This document shows positions 11,370 to 20,964 of a DNA stretch of 34,262 bases, piece by piece. The stretch covers positions 343,884 through 378,145 of the forward strand of contig NW_014577266.1 in assembly GCF_000485595.1 (NCBI RefSeq), given 5' to 3'. Below the pieces are notes generated by a model. That model was not told the DNA's origin. It saw only the letters and a list, made by a program, of their open reading frames with translations, and searched no databases. The position numbers were made by a program, and so were the translations under genes. Every line of letters starts with the position of its first letter. Position 1 is the first letter of the stretch. The stretch is from Priapulus caudatus (Eukaryota; Priapulida; Priapulimorpha; Priapulimorphida; Priapulidae).

Positions 11370-11436
11370 CGCTGGCAGCTATGGATCCGTGCGCGCGAAT
11401 GAATTGGCCGGCGCCACGGATCCATAGCTGCCAGCG
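11370..11436. repeat. Perfect 22-bp inverted repeat with 23-bp spacer
   Basis: The arm at 11370-11391 (cgctggcagctatggatccg then tg) is the exact reverse complement of the arm at 11415-11436. The spacer is GC-rich (gcgcgcgaatg...ggccggcg). Perfect identity of the arms suggests a recent origin. There is no coding sequence here; opposing open frames across it are shadows of the palindrome. Confidence 0.9.
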
Positions 11437-11487
11437 AACAGTCCGCAATTTTTAGTGGGGGACACCAGAGGGTAGACATTTGGGACG

Positions 11488-11618
11488 TGAAAGTGTTCAC
11501 TTGTTATAAAAACATAATGTCTGTGTTCGTAACCGAGCTGTGTGACGCGAATCACAGAAAGACTGACGAAATTCTCGGCGTTCGCGCAACCCTTGCCCAG
11601 TAATGGAAATGGCTGCAA
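11488..11618 (+). mobile_element. Fragment related to the foldback element at 24.8-26.0 kb
   Basis: The sequence from gttcacttgttataaaaaca through tggctgcaaag matches the inner part of the left arm of the foldback element (about 25116-25238), and the reverse complement of the right arm, with modest divergence. No matching inverted partner or terminal repeats are present here, so it is a solo fragment. Confidence 0.7.
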
Positions 11619-11707
11619 AGAGAATGGCTGTGTAGACTGGGACTCGCTCCCACGTCGATTACCCATCGAGTGACTAAGCTAAGCCGAGAACACGTAGCAA
11701 TGCTGAG

Positions 11708-11967
11708 AGGGTCTATGTCCCCCGGGGTACTGCCGGAACGTACCCTGGGTACGGTGTGATACACCGGAACGTACCCTGGTACCATCTAATATGCCGAACC
11801 GTACCTCGCCTACTCCACTAACGAGTCTAGGGAGTCGCCTACGCCTACTCCCTAACCCAAACCCTAACCCTAATCCTAACCATATCAAATAGTGACCAAG
11901 GTACGTTCCGGTATATCGGACCATACCCAGGGTACGTTCCGGCAGTACCCTGGGGGACATAGACCCT
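11708..11967. mobile_element. MITE with ~73-bp terminal inverted repeats and telomere-like core
   Basis: The left end agggtctatgtcccccgggg... is mirrored at the right end by ...ccctgggggacatagaccct. Pairing extends about 73 bases with few mismatches. Within the arms the phrase ccggaacgtaccctgg is repeated. The central region 11849-11880 contains CCCTAA-type telomere-like units. No target site duplication is clear. A partial, related end occurs at 12183-12203. Confidence 0.8.
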
Positions 11968-12182
11968 ATGAGGGTTAGTAAGTGTACTGGGACCGTAAAT
12001 TAACCCACTAATTCATAATGGCTCATGTAATACAGAAATGAATAAACCCTGAATGTTCCAATTATATTTATGTACAGGTTATTTGTACTGCCTATAGCCT
12101 AGAGTCCTAACATATAATACGATGTATTGCGATGTACGGTATGTGTTTGTGCGCGTTTCTGCATGTATTGCTACGGCTCATA

Positions 12183-12203
12183 GGGTCTATGTGCTCCAGG
12201 GTC
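12183..12203. repeat. Partial terminal sequence of the 11.7-kb MITE family
   Basis: agggtctatgtgctccaggg closely resembles the first 20 bases of the element at 11708. It stands alone, followed by a ccctctcagc phrase also found next to that element, so the area has been rearranged. Confidence 0.5.
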
Positions 12204-12637
12204 CACCCTCTCAGCCTTACTAACCTTAGCTATCAGTCTATTGATCAGTAGGCCTATAGGGTATACAGCAACTGCCGTACACTACAACTACATAACACAC
12301 ATAACAGTATTAACCCCTTAACTGTGTACTTATTTAACCGTTAACTGCTCCCCATTGTGTACTTAATTTCATGCAAATCGTGACTTTCAGCTATCAGTAA
12401 CATACGAATCGTGACCTTTTGACCTTTTTCATTCCTGATTGTATAGCACCGTTGTTATTGCTCCTATACATGTTCTGTTGCATTGTCTATGTCAAATATG
12501 TGTTCTTGTATTGTTATAAGTGTAAAATAATGAAATATAGAGTGAATTTGTTTTATATACTGTATTTTAGTCCCCTTTTCACGATTTTTTGTTTGACAAA
12601 TTGTTGACAAGTTCTACTACTAGTACTAGTAGTAGTA

Positions 12638-12882
12638 CTACTGCCGGCAATAACAATTAACATTGTCACGGTCATTACTAGTACTGGCACTAACATCACC
12701 GGCGCCATCACCCTCAGATTGACTGTCTAAGTGACTATAGCGTTTGCCAAATACGCCTCATCCCGATCGTCAGGTTCATCTTCTGATTCTGAATCAACGA
12801 AAGACGACAAATCATCGTCTGACTCAAGAATACGGCTCAAAACTTCTGCTTCAGAAAGCTTGCGCTTGCTGCAAGACGCCAT
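12638..12882 (-). pseudogene. Decayed piggyBac-like transposase N-terminus
   Basis: An ATG at 12882 opens 51 codons ending at a stop at 12727. The peptide starts MASCSKRKLSEAEVLSRILE and then becomes very acidic with repeated Asp/Ser/Glu. A second acidic Ser/Asp-rich stretch continues in a different frame from 12736 to a stop at 12638, indicating a single-base frameshift. Basic-then-acidic N-termini of this kind are typical of piggyBac-derived (DDE_Tnp_1_7) transposases, in which the catalytic domain follows. Here no catalytic domain is found: beyond 12638 are TAG/TAC-rich repeats and AT-rich sequence. TTAACCCCTTAACTG at 12310 resembles piggyBac ends, which begin after TTAA. A weakly supported family assignment. 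Confidence 0.4.
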
Positions 12883-13532
12883 TGTTGTTGTTGACTGCTG
12901 AGTGCTGCGATCTGGTGTTTAGTTGCGGAAATAACCGAGCCACAAGAAAATTTCCCATGGTTATAACGCCATGTGCACATAGACTGGTACCCGGTCGACA
13001 GTTCCACGCGCTACACTACGTGAGTACGTGAGTACGTGGGTGTTGTACGTGAGTCTAGCCGTTAGGCGAGTCATAACCCGTTGGCGCCGGTTGCGCGTGC
13101 TGTACAGGAAACGAGGCTATGTGCATATAGACCGGTACGCGGCACGCCACGGCAAAAACATTCGCGGGCGCTGCGGGCAAACCAGATGAGACGATAAATC
13201 AGTCAGCTTTCGTGTCCAAAAGACTGGTACGGTCGTTCATTAGGCCAAGTATCTCTCGCTACACTAAACTTACGCTCGCTACGCTAAACTCTCACACCGC
13301 GGGCAGTCTTAAGCCTATTTGCCGTTCTTTCTGTGCGAAATTCTCTCGAACATCCCTCGAAGAGAGACTCGTCGCCCCATCTATTGGTAGCGATAGTACG
13401 ACAATAAGTTCAGGGCGTGTAATTAAATAGATTAGAAATGGGTTTTCTATAAGAAAAACTCACGCGCCAACCCAAAAAAATCCCAATTACGACCATTGGA
13501 GTTATTCTCGCCCTACGTCCATAATCCAAAGG

Positions 13533-13701
13533 TTGTGCAAGCGCACAACTCCTGAATTGACCGATAACACCCCGATTTTACATAACCGTGGAAATGTTTC
13601 TAAATGGGGAGCAGCGAGTTATATGAAATGGCGCCACAAGGTGGCGCGAGAAGCGCGCTTCGCGCGGATATCAGCTGCGGAACGTCTAGCAACACGACCA
13701 G
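13533..13701 (+). other. Exon-like open segment (copy in unit 1)
   Basis: An open frame of 56 codons runs into a consensus splice donor (CCAG|GTAAGC) at 13701/13702. The same frame and donor are kept in unit 2 (16855-17023). The segment contains a strong hairpin gcgccac-aag-gtggcgc and a GC-rich tail (gcgcgcttcgcgcgg). I do not recognise the peptide (it includes YMKWRHKVAREARFARISA). It could be an untranslated or coding 5' exon of an unidentified gene, or part of a repeat. Confidence 0.25.
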
Positions 13702-14512
13702 GTAAGCTAACATAATATATTTAACTAATCTTTAAGGGTGCTGCTTAAAAAGGCTCAATCAATCAATCACTTCAGATAAAACTAAAAGGCTCACAAAGTC
13801 TGCATTTAACTAGTTGAAGAAACCTTTTCAGTAAATCCACAAAAAAAAATAAAACAAAAACACTTTGTATGGGCTTGCTGCACACGATGTAACACTGTAG
13901 TAATATCACATGTAGACACACCTCTCTTACTGAGAGTAGTAATTGCCCTAAATGTGGATGAACTAAAATAAAACCAAATAATCTTGCACTAAAGTTGTTA
14001 ATTTCACATAAAACTATATGTTCTCAACATAAAACAGTGCCTGCACAGCAACTGGTGTTAGCTATGCAGTCCGCTGCTTGCACAATACACGTAAACGTGC
14101 TCAAAGTGCCCTTGGACACTAATGGTTAATTTTTATTTGGGTGAAAACTATTTCTTCTAAGCAAGAGTTTCACTATGTTTGTTAGACAAGAATGTTGGTG
14201 CAGGTCCAATGCCGCATTTTCAGTATAAATCAGGTTAAAACTATACTACATACTAACTTTTGTAATCCAATATTCTATCACATGAATGTTTTAATGTTAT
14301 AACAAGTGCTGCAGAGCGTAAGGGCTCAACTCACGTGTACTGTAACCAGGTATTCTTCTGATAAACTCACTGGCAACCAAATCAAGTGCGCCCTCCTGCT
14401 CCACCGGCGTTCGCGCTCAGAGCATATATCTAGGATACTACTAATACAGATCTAAAATCTATGAATAGGCTTTGCTATACCTACTGATAGTACAGTAATA
14501 AAGAGACAGCTG

Positions 14513-15222
14513 TGTAACTTTAATGACTTAGCCTATATTAACATGTTATCATGGATATGCGTGGAGCGCGGAGCGTAGTGGGTGGTGTGGGGGAGTAGGG
14601 GGTGGGCGGAGGGTGGAGGGGGCTCTAATAGCAAAAGCAGTTCAGTCCTTTGTTAACAGTCAACAAATCCATGTTTAACCCTCCTCTTGAGGGTCAAAAG
14701 GTTATTAGACACTTACTCTTCGCACGTCAGCGGAAAGTAGATTTCATGGTCCTTTCAATAACGTGATAAAAACGGTAGGTCAGCGCTGAAACAAAAAAGT
14801 TTTGCACTCGGTCCGTTAGACCATGTCCTCAGAAAATATCTGATATCTGATTTTTCCCCCACTGCCCTTTGACCTGTGACCTCCAATTTCGCGCTGGTGA
14901 TGGGTTTCCTCCCCATCACACTATACATCAAATATTAAGAGCGTAGGTCGAGCCGTTGAGATTTGTGCCGCAATTCCGTATTTCCTCCTATACCTTAAGT
15001 TAAGAGGGAAATATTCCCCCTCCATTAACACATCTTGACCTTTGACCCTTGACCCCCCAAATTCGACATCCCCCGAGTCCATTTCGCAACCCCCCTCCCG
15101 TCCCGAATATCAAGACCGTACGTCGAGCGGTTAAGATTTGTGCCCAACTGCTGACGGACGGACGGACGGACAATCATGCGATTCTACAAGCTGCATCTGA
15201 CTTCGTCAGCCGAGCTAAAAAA
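14513..15222 (+). repeat. Dispersed repeat with G-rich head and GACG tail, copy 2
   Basis: Same family as 1-752. Nearly identical in the middle section (ctctaatagcaaaagcag to ccttgaccccccaaa). Ends with the (GACG)n run at 15151-15168 and cgagctaaaa. Confidence 0.9.
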
Positions 15223-15483
15223 TGTCGATGATCAATTCCAACTAAAGTTATGCAAATCAAGTTTTCAACCACACACAACAGACAGAACATTTCTCATTTA
15301 TTGAGAATTGTAATATTATTGATTTTACTATTGATGATTAACACAACTAAGCTGGCGGAAGCACAAGTCATCAGGTGTGACAGCAATACTTAATTGGTGT
15401 AGCGCTGATCTGTAATTCATTGCAGTGACACAGTGAAGGTCTGATAATATAAATGTGTAGACAAGTTCCTTATTTCGAACACT

Positions 15484-15518
15484 GTATTTATATATATATA
15501 TATATATATATACGTATA
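15484..15518. repeat. (TA)n microsatellite
   Basis: A run of TA dinucleotides ending tacgtata, which forms the insertion site of the MITE starting at 15519. The corresponding run in unit 2 is at about 19438-19471. Confidence 0.9.
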
Positions 15519-15799
15519 TAGGTAGGCCCCAATTTTACGACAGGGTTAGGTTCCAGTAAAACAAGGCCGTAAAATGAAGTCGTAAAACAAGACCAAATTA
15601 TAACACAATTAAATGCTATCATTCCACCATAATGCACCACGAAAAACAAAAGAAGTGCATATTGCGTGTTTGGACTCACAGGCATTGCTGCGATGTTATT
15701 GAGTTGCAATTTTTTTGTTATTTACAATTTTTTAGGTAATTTTGAAGTCGTTAATGTGAAAAGTCGTAAAATGGACCATCGTAAAACAGGACCTACCTG
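15519..15799. mobile_element. Tc1/mariner-type MITE (copy in unit 1)
   Basis: The left end taggtaggccccaattttac is mirrored by gtaaaacaggacctacctg at the right end. TA flanks both sides (15517-15518 and 15800-15801), as expected of Tc1/mariner target duplications. Length is 281 bases, with no transposase frame. Internal gtcgtaaaa phrases repeat the motif of the ends. Confidence 0.75.
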
Positions 15800-16568
15800 T
15801 ATACGTATTTGTACGAAATATCGTAATACGAAAGTGCGATCGATACGAAAGGATATCTTTAATACTAACAGGCGGAAAGGAATTTTTGCGAGGTAGAATG
15901 TTTAGTAGATTGTCACACTCACTCTCTGTGGTAAATAAAAAAGTTGAGGAAAAAAGAAAGAAAATAAGAAAATGTCAAAAAACGTTAATAACACGATTTT
16001 AGATTACCAAGAAAACAATAAATTGGCTCTATCTAATCTCAAAAGATGTTATACTTACAATGCGAACACATCTCCATCGGCAATGAATTTTCATTTCCCT
16101 GTAAGACAAAATACATACACTAAATTTCACTAAAGCCATAACAGTTGAATAAAAGCGTGTTTAACCTATATAGCACAATGGGGCCGTATTCTTCACAGGA
16201 CATCGACAGCGCAAATATCATATCCACACAAGTACATGTTACCATCAATCTAAAATCTTATATCGGAATTATCCCAAATATGAAATCCCAAATATGAAAT
16301 TTCCTATATTTTTGGGTCCATTACTGATAATTTTGTACAAAAAAGGGTCATACAAATTAAATTTACAATCAACAAAACTTTGTGAATGCCTAGGAATTCT
16401 CATTATAGTCGTGTGTGTATAGGAAATCGCAGGCTCTGACTATTGAAACAGATAGTGGCAATGTGTCTTGCGTACACTGCTCGAATGTATACAGAGGTCG
16501 CCACTGTACAGCAGATGAATAGAGTGCTATTTTACTTTTAGCCACATCAGGGTTCTCCCTACGTTGCG

Positions 16569-16594
16569 CAAACGGGGCGCGCGCGCCCCGTTTG
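16569..16594. repeat. 26-bp perfect GC-rich palindrome
   Basis: caaacggggcgcg is followed at once by its exact reverse complement cgcgccccgtttg. It overlaps the first unit of the adjoining 39-bp array. Confidence 0.9.
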
Positions 16595-16710
16595 GGAAAA
16601 CTCCCCCCTGTTTGAATCGTTGTTCCCCGTTTGGGAAAACTCCCCCCTGTTTGAATCGTTGCGCCCCGTTTGGGAAAACTCCCACCTGTTTGAATCGTTG
16701 CGCCCCGTTT
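16586..16710. repeat. 39-bp tandem repeat, 3.2 copies
   Basis: Units start at 16586, 16625 and 16664, each beginning ccccgtttgggaaaactccc, with a partial fourth at 16703. Because 39 is divisible by three, every frame stays open and yields 13-residue repeats on both strands; these are not genes. Unit 2 of the large duplication carries only about two copies (20550-20635). Confidence 0.9.
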
Positions 16711-16854
16711 AAATTCCACCACAATAAATTCAGGGCGTGTAATTAAATAGATTAGAAATGGGTTTTCTATAAGAAAAACTCACGCGCCAACCCAAAAAAA
16801 TCCCAATTACGACCATTGGAGTTATTCTCGCCCTACGTCCATAATCCAAAGGTT

Positions 16855-17023
16855 TGTGCAAGCGCCACAACTCCTGAATTGACCGATAACACCCCGATTT
16901 TACATAACCGTGGAAATGTTTCTAAATGGGGAGCAGCGAGTTATATGAAATGGCGCCACAAGGTGGCGCGAGAAGCGCGCTTCGCGCGGATATCAGCTGC
17001 GGAACGTCTAGCAACACGACCAG
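16855..17023 (+). other. Exon-like open segment (copy in unit 2)
   Basis: Duplicate of 13533-13701. The upstream part differs by two single-base insertions, which shift the frame. The downstream frame and the CAG|GTAAGC donor at 17023/17024 are unchanged. Confidence 0.25.
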
Positions 17024-17834
17024 GTAAGCTAACATAATATATTTAACTAATCTTTAAAGGGTGCTGCTTAAAAAGGCTCAACTCAATCAATCACTTCAGA
17101 TAAAACTAAAAGGCTCACAAAGTCTGCATTTAACTAGTTGCAAGAAACCTTTTCAGTAAATCCACAAAAATAAAAATAAAACAAAAACACTTTGTATGGG
17201 CTTGCTGCACACGATGTACACTGTAGTAATATCACATGTAGACACACCTCTCTTACTGAGAGTAGTAATTGCCCTAAATGTGGATGAACTAAAATAAAAC
17301 CAAATAATCTTGCACTAAAAGTTGTTAATTTCACATAAAACTATATGTTCTCAACATAAAACAGTGCCTGCACAGCAACTGGTGTTAGCTATGCAGTCCG
17401 CTGCTTGCACAATACACGTAAACGTGCTCAAAGTGCCCTTGGACACTAATGGTTAATTTTTATTTGGGTGAAAACTATTTCTTCTAAGCAAGAGTTTCAC
17501 TATGTTTAGTTAGACAAGAATGTTGGTGCAGGTCCAATGCCCATTTTCAGTTAAATCAGGTTAAAACTATACTACATACTAACTTTTGTAATCCAATATT
17601 CTATCAACATGAATGTTTTAATGTTATAACAAGTGCTGCAGAGCGTAAGGGCTCAACTCACGTGTACTGTAACCAGGTATTCTTCTGATAAACTCACTGG
17701 CAACCAAATCAAGTGCGCCCTCCTGCCACCGCGTTCGCGCTCAGAGCATATATCTAGGATACTACTAATACAGATCTAAAATCTATGATAGGCTTTGCTA
17801 TACCTACTGATAGTACAGTAATAAAGAGACAGCT

Positions 17835-18536
17835 GTGTAACTTTAATGACTTAGCTATATTAACATGTTATCATGGATATGCGTGGAGCGCGAGCGTAGT
17901 GGTGGTGGTGGGGGAGTAGGAGGGTGGGGGAGGGTGGAGGGGGCTCTAATAGCAAAAGCAGTTCAGTCCTTTGTTAACAGTCAACAAATCCATGTTAACC
18001 CTCTCTTGAGGTCAAAGGTTATTAGACTACTACTCTTACGCACGTCAGGCGAAAGTTAGATTTCATGGTCTTCATAACGTAGAATAAAACGAGGCTAGGA
18101 TCAGCGCTGAAACAAAAAAGTTTTGCACTCGGTCCGTTAGACCATGTCCTCAGAAAATATCTGATATCTGATTTTCCCCACTGCCTTTGACCTGTGACCT
18201 CCAATTTCGCGCTGGTGATGGGTTTCCTCCCATCACACTATACATCAAATATTAAGAGCGTAGTCGAGCCGTTGAAGATTTGTGCGCAATTTCCGTATTC
18301 CTCCTATACCTTAAGTTAAGAGGGAAATATTCCCCCTCATTAACACATCTTGACCTTTGACCCTTGACCCCCCAAATTCGACTACCCCCGAGTCCATTTC
18401 GCAACCCCCCTCCCGTCCCGAATATCAAGACCGTCGTCGAGCGGTTAAGATTTGTGCCCAACTGCTGACGGACGAACGGACGGACAATCATGCGATTCTA
18501 CAAGCTGCATCTGACTTCGTCAGCCGAGGTAAAAAA
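17835..18536 (+). repeat. Dispersed repeat with G-rich head and GACG tail, copy 3
   Basis: Counterpart in unit 2 of the copy at 14513-15222, with many one-base deletions (for example around 18001-18100). The tail carries the GACGGACG run at 18464-18484. Confidence 0.9.
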
Positions 18537-18786
18537 TGTCGATGATCAATTCCAACTAAAGTTATGCAAATCAAGTTTTCACCAACACAACAGACAGAAC
18601 ATTCTCATTTATTGAGAATTTAATATTATTGATTTTACTAATTGATGATTAACACAACTAGCTGGCGGAAGCACCAAGTCATCAGGTGTGACAGCAATAC
18701 TTTAATTGGTGTAGCGCTGATCTGTAATTCATTGCAGTGACACAGTGAAGGTCTGATAATATAAATGTGTAGGAATGGTGTGTGTG

Positions 18787-19405
18787 NNNNNNNNNNNNNN
18801 NNNNNNNNNNNNNNNNNNNNNNNNNNNNNNNNNNNNNNNNNNNNNNNNNNNNNNNNNNNNNNNNNNNNNNNNNNNNNNNNNNNNNNNNNNNNNNNNNNNN
18901 NNNNNNNNNNNNNNNNNNNNNNNNNNNNNNNNNNNNNNNNNNNNNNNNNNNNNNNNNNNNNNNNNNNNNNNNNNNNNNNNNNNNNNNNNNNNNNNNNNNN
19001 NNNNNNNNNNNNNNNNNNNNNNNNNNNNNNNNNNNNNNNNNNNNNNNNNNNNNNNNNNNNNNNNNNNNNNNNNNNNNNNNNNNNNNNNNNNNNNNNNNNN
19101 NNNNNNNNNNNNNNNNNNNNNNNNNNNNNNNNNNNNNNNNNNNNNNNNNNNNNNNNNNNNNNNNNNNNNNNNNNNNNNNNNNNNNNNNNNNNNNNNNNNN
19201 NNNNNNNNNNNNNNNNNNNNNNNNNNNNNNNNNNNNNNNNNNNNNNNNNNNNNNNNNNNNNNNNNNNNNNNNNNNNNNNNNNNNNNNNNNNNNNNNNNNN
19301 NNNNNNNNNNNNNNNNNNNNNNNNNNNNNNNNNNNNNNNNNNNNNNNNNNNNNNNNNNNNNNNNNNNNNNNNNNNNNNNNNNNNNNNNNNNNNNNNNNNN
19401 NNNNN
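18787..19405. other. Assembly gap (619 N)
   Basis: Undetermined bases. Just before it the sequence reads gtgtaggaatggtgtgtgtg, and just after ttgtagacaagttcc. In unit 1 the matching bases are continuous (gtgtagacaagttcc at 15455-15469), so the gap may be empty or hold only a small insertion. All frames drawn across it are meaningless. Confidence 0.99.
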
Positions 19406-19471
19406 TTGTAGACAAGTTCCTTATTTCGAACACTGTATTTATATATATATATATATATATATATACGTATA

Positions 19472-19756
19472 TAGGTTGGCCCCAATTTTACGACAGGGTT
19501 AGGTTTCCAGTAAAACAAGCGCCGTAAAATGAATCGTAAAACAAGACCAAATTATAACACAATTAAATGCTATCATTCCACCATAATGCCCACACGAAAA
19601 ACAAAAGAAGTGCATATTGCGTGTTTGGACTCACAGGCATGCTGCGATGTTATTGAGCTTTGCAATTTTTTTGTTATTTACAATTTTTTAGGTAATTTTG
19701 AAGTCGTTAATGTGAAAAGTCGTAAAATGGACCATCGTAAAAACAGGACCTACCTG
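19472..19756. mobile_element. Tc1/mariner-type MITE (copy in unit 2)
   Basis: Duplicate of the element at 15519-15799, with the same ends and TA flanks and several one-base indels. Confidence 0.7.
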
Positions 19757-20511
19757 TATACGTATTTGTACGAAATATGCGTAATACGAAAGTGCGATCG
19801 ATACGAAAGGATATCTTTAATACTAACAGGCGGAAAGGCGACTTTTGCGAGGTTAGAATGTTTAGTAGATTGTCCCACTCACTCTGCTGGGTAAATAAAA
19901 AAGTTGACGGAAAAAAGAAAGAAAATAAGAAAATGTCAAAAACGTTAATACACGGATTTTAGATTACCAAGAAAACAATTAAATTGGCTCTATCTAATCT
20001 CAAAAGATGTTATACTTACAATGCGAACACATCTCCATCGGCATGAATTTTCATTTCCCTGTAAGACAAAATACATACACTAAATTCACAAAGCCATAAC
20101 AGTTGAATAAAAGCGTGTTTAACGCTATATAGCACAATGGGGCGTATTCTTCACAGGACATCGACAGCGCAAATATCATATTCCACACACAAGTACATGT
20201 TACCATCAATCTAAAATCTTATATCGGAATTATCCCAAATCTGAAATCCAAATACTGAAATTTCTATATTTTTGGTCCATTACTGATAATTTTGTACAAA
20301 AAAGGGTCATACAAATTAATTTACAATCAACAAAACTTTGTGAATGTCTCTAGGAATTCTCATTATAGTCGTGTGGTGTATAGGAAATCGCCAGGCTCTG
20401 ACTATTGAACAGATAGTGGCCCAATGTGTCTTGCGTACACTGCTCGAATGTATACAGAAGGTCGCACTGTACAGCAGATGAATAGAGTGCTATTTTACTT
20501 TTTAGCCACAT

Positions 20512-20964
20512 CAGGGTTCTCCCTACGTTGCCGCAAACGGGGCGCGCGCCCCGCTTTGGGGGGAAACTCCCCCTGTTTTGAATCGTTGCGGCCCCGTTGG
20601 GAAAACTCCCACCTGTTTGAATCGTTGCGCCCGTTTAAATTCCACCACAATAAAAGTTTGCCAGCGCCCGGAATCGATCGTCAAGAATTGCCGTTCGACC
20701 AGGACATCCGACGCGTGTATTTTACCGTACCACGCATGCCACTGAAGACAGTACACAAGTTAAGGCTGACAATGCACAGTTAACCTGTCACTAACTGCTA
20801 CACCGACTCGGCTATCTTATATATACAAAGCAACCAAATACCGTCTATGGTGTGGTGGCGATTTTACGCATTATTAGTCGTAGGGTAAAAATACACGCCC
20901 CCCCGGACCCTTCCCCTCCCCCTCCCCTCCCCCCTGTTTGAATTTCATCCTGGGGAGAACCCTG
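20512..20964. mobile_element. CAGGG-ended non-autonomous DNA transposon
   Basis: The left end cagggttctccc is mirrored by ggggagaaccctg at the right. Both ends abut the pentamer CACAT (20507-20511 and 20965-20969), a possible target duplication; an 8-bp duplication, as expected for hAT, is not seen. The interior holds a C-rich tract (20899-20938), about two 39-bp repeats, and no transposase. Length is 453 bases. Confidence 0.6.

Larger units (their letters stand above)
13401..16720. repeat. 3.3-kb tandem duplication, unit 1
   Basis: This segment, from acaataagttcagggcg to ttccacc, is repeated in the same order at 16721-20646. The 7 bases ACAATAA are found at the upstream junction (13401), the unit junction (16721) and the downstream junction (20647). 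That is the arrangement expected if duplication took place between short direct repeats. The unit contains a short exon-like segment, one copy of the 0.7-kb dispersed repeat, a (TA)n run, a Tc1/mariner-type MITE and the left part of a CAGGG-ended element. No host gene is recognised. Confidence 0.9.
16548..16720. mobile_element. Left part of CAGGG-ended element (unit 1), truncated by the duplication
   Basis: Begins cagggttctccctacg, identical to the start of the complete element at 20512-20964. It runs through a tandem array and stops at ttccacc, where unit 2 begins. The right end is absent because the duplication junction falls inside the element. Confidence 0.75.
16721..20646. repeat. 3.3-kb tandem duplication, unit 2 (with N gap)
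   Basis: Repeats 13401-16720 in order. Differences are mostly single-base insertions or deletions, densest around 17990-18320, rather than substitutions. It contains a 619-base N gap whose flanks lie almost next to each other in unit 1. Without the gap the length is about 3.3 kb, as in unit 1. This may be a second haplotype or a poorly polished copy rather than a true tandem repeat. Confidence 0.9.

Noticed and set aside
11630-11695. tRNA-like signal on the minus strand (TAGCTTAGT and GGGAGCGAGTCCC)
   Set aside because: The B-box has two mismatches to GGTTCGANTCC, the A-to-B spacing is too short, and no acceptor stem forms. At most it is a SINE relic.
13212-13430. 72-codon plus-strand frame with an Arg/Ser-rich, mitochondrial-leader-like start
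   Set aside because: The first codon is GTG, not ATG. It crosses the edge of the duplicated unit, and there is no family resemblance.
16586-16710. CRISPR-like array
   Set aside because: The units are head-to-tail with no unique spacers, in a eukaryotic sequence, and lie inside a transposon.
16390-16724. Repeat protein with 13-residue units on the minus strand
   Set aside because: It is produced by the 39-bp tandem array, whose length is a multiple of three and so keeps several frames open.
18682-19527. Long open frames on both strands through 18.7-19.5 kb
   Set aside because: They run through the 619-base N gap, which is read as unknown residues. The flanking residues come from (TA)n and MITE sequence.
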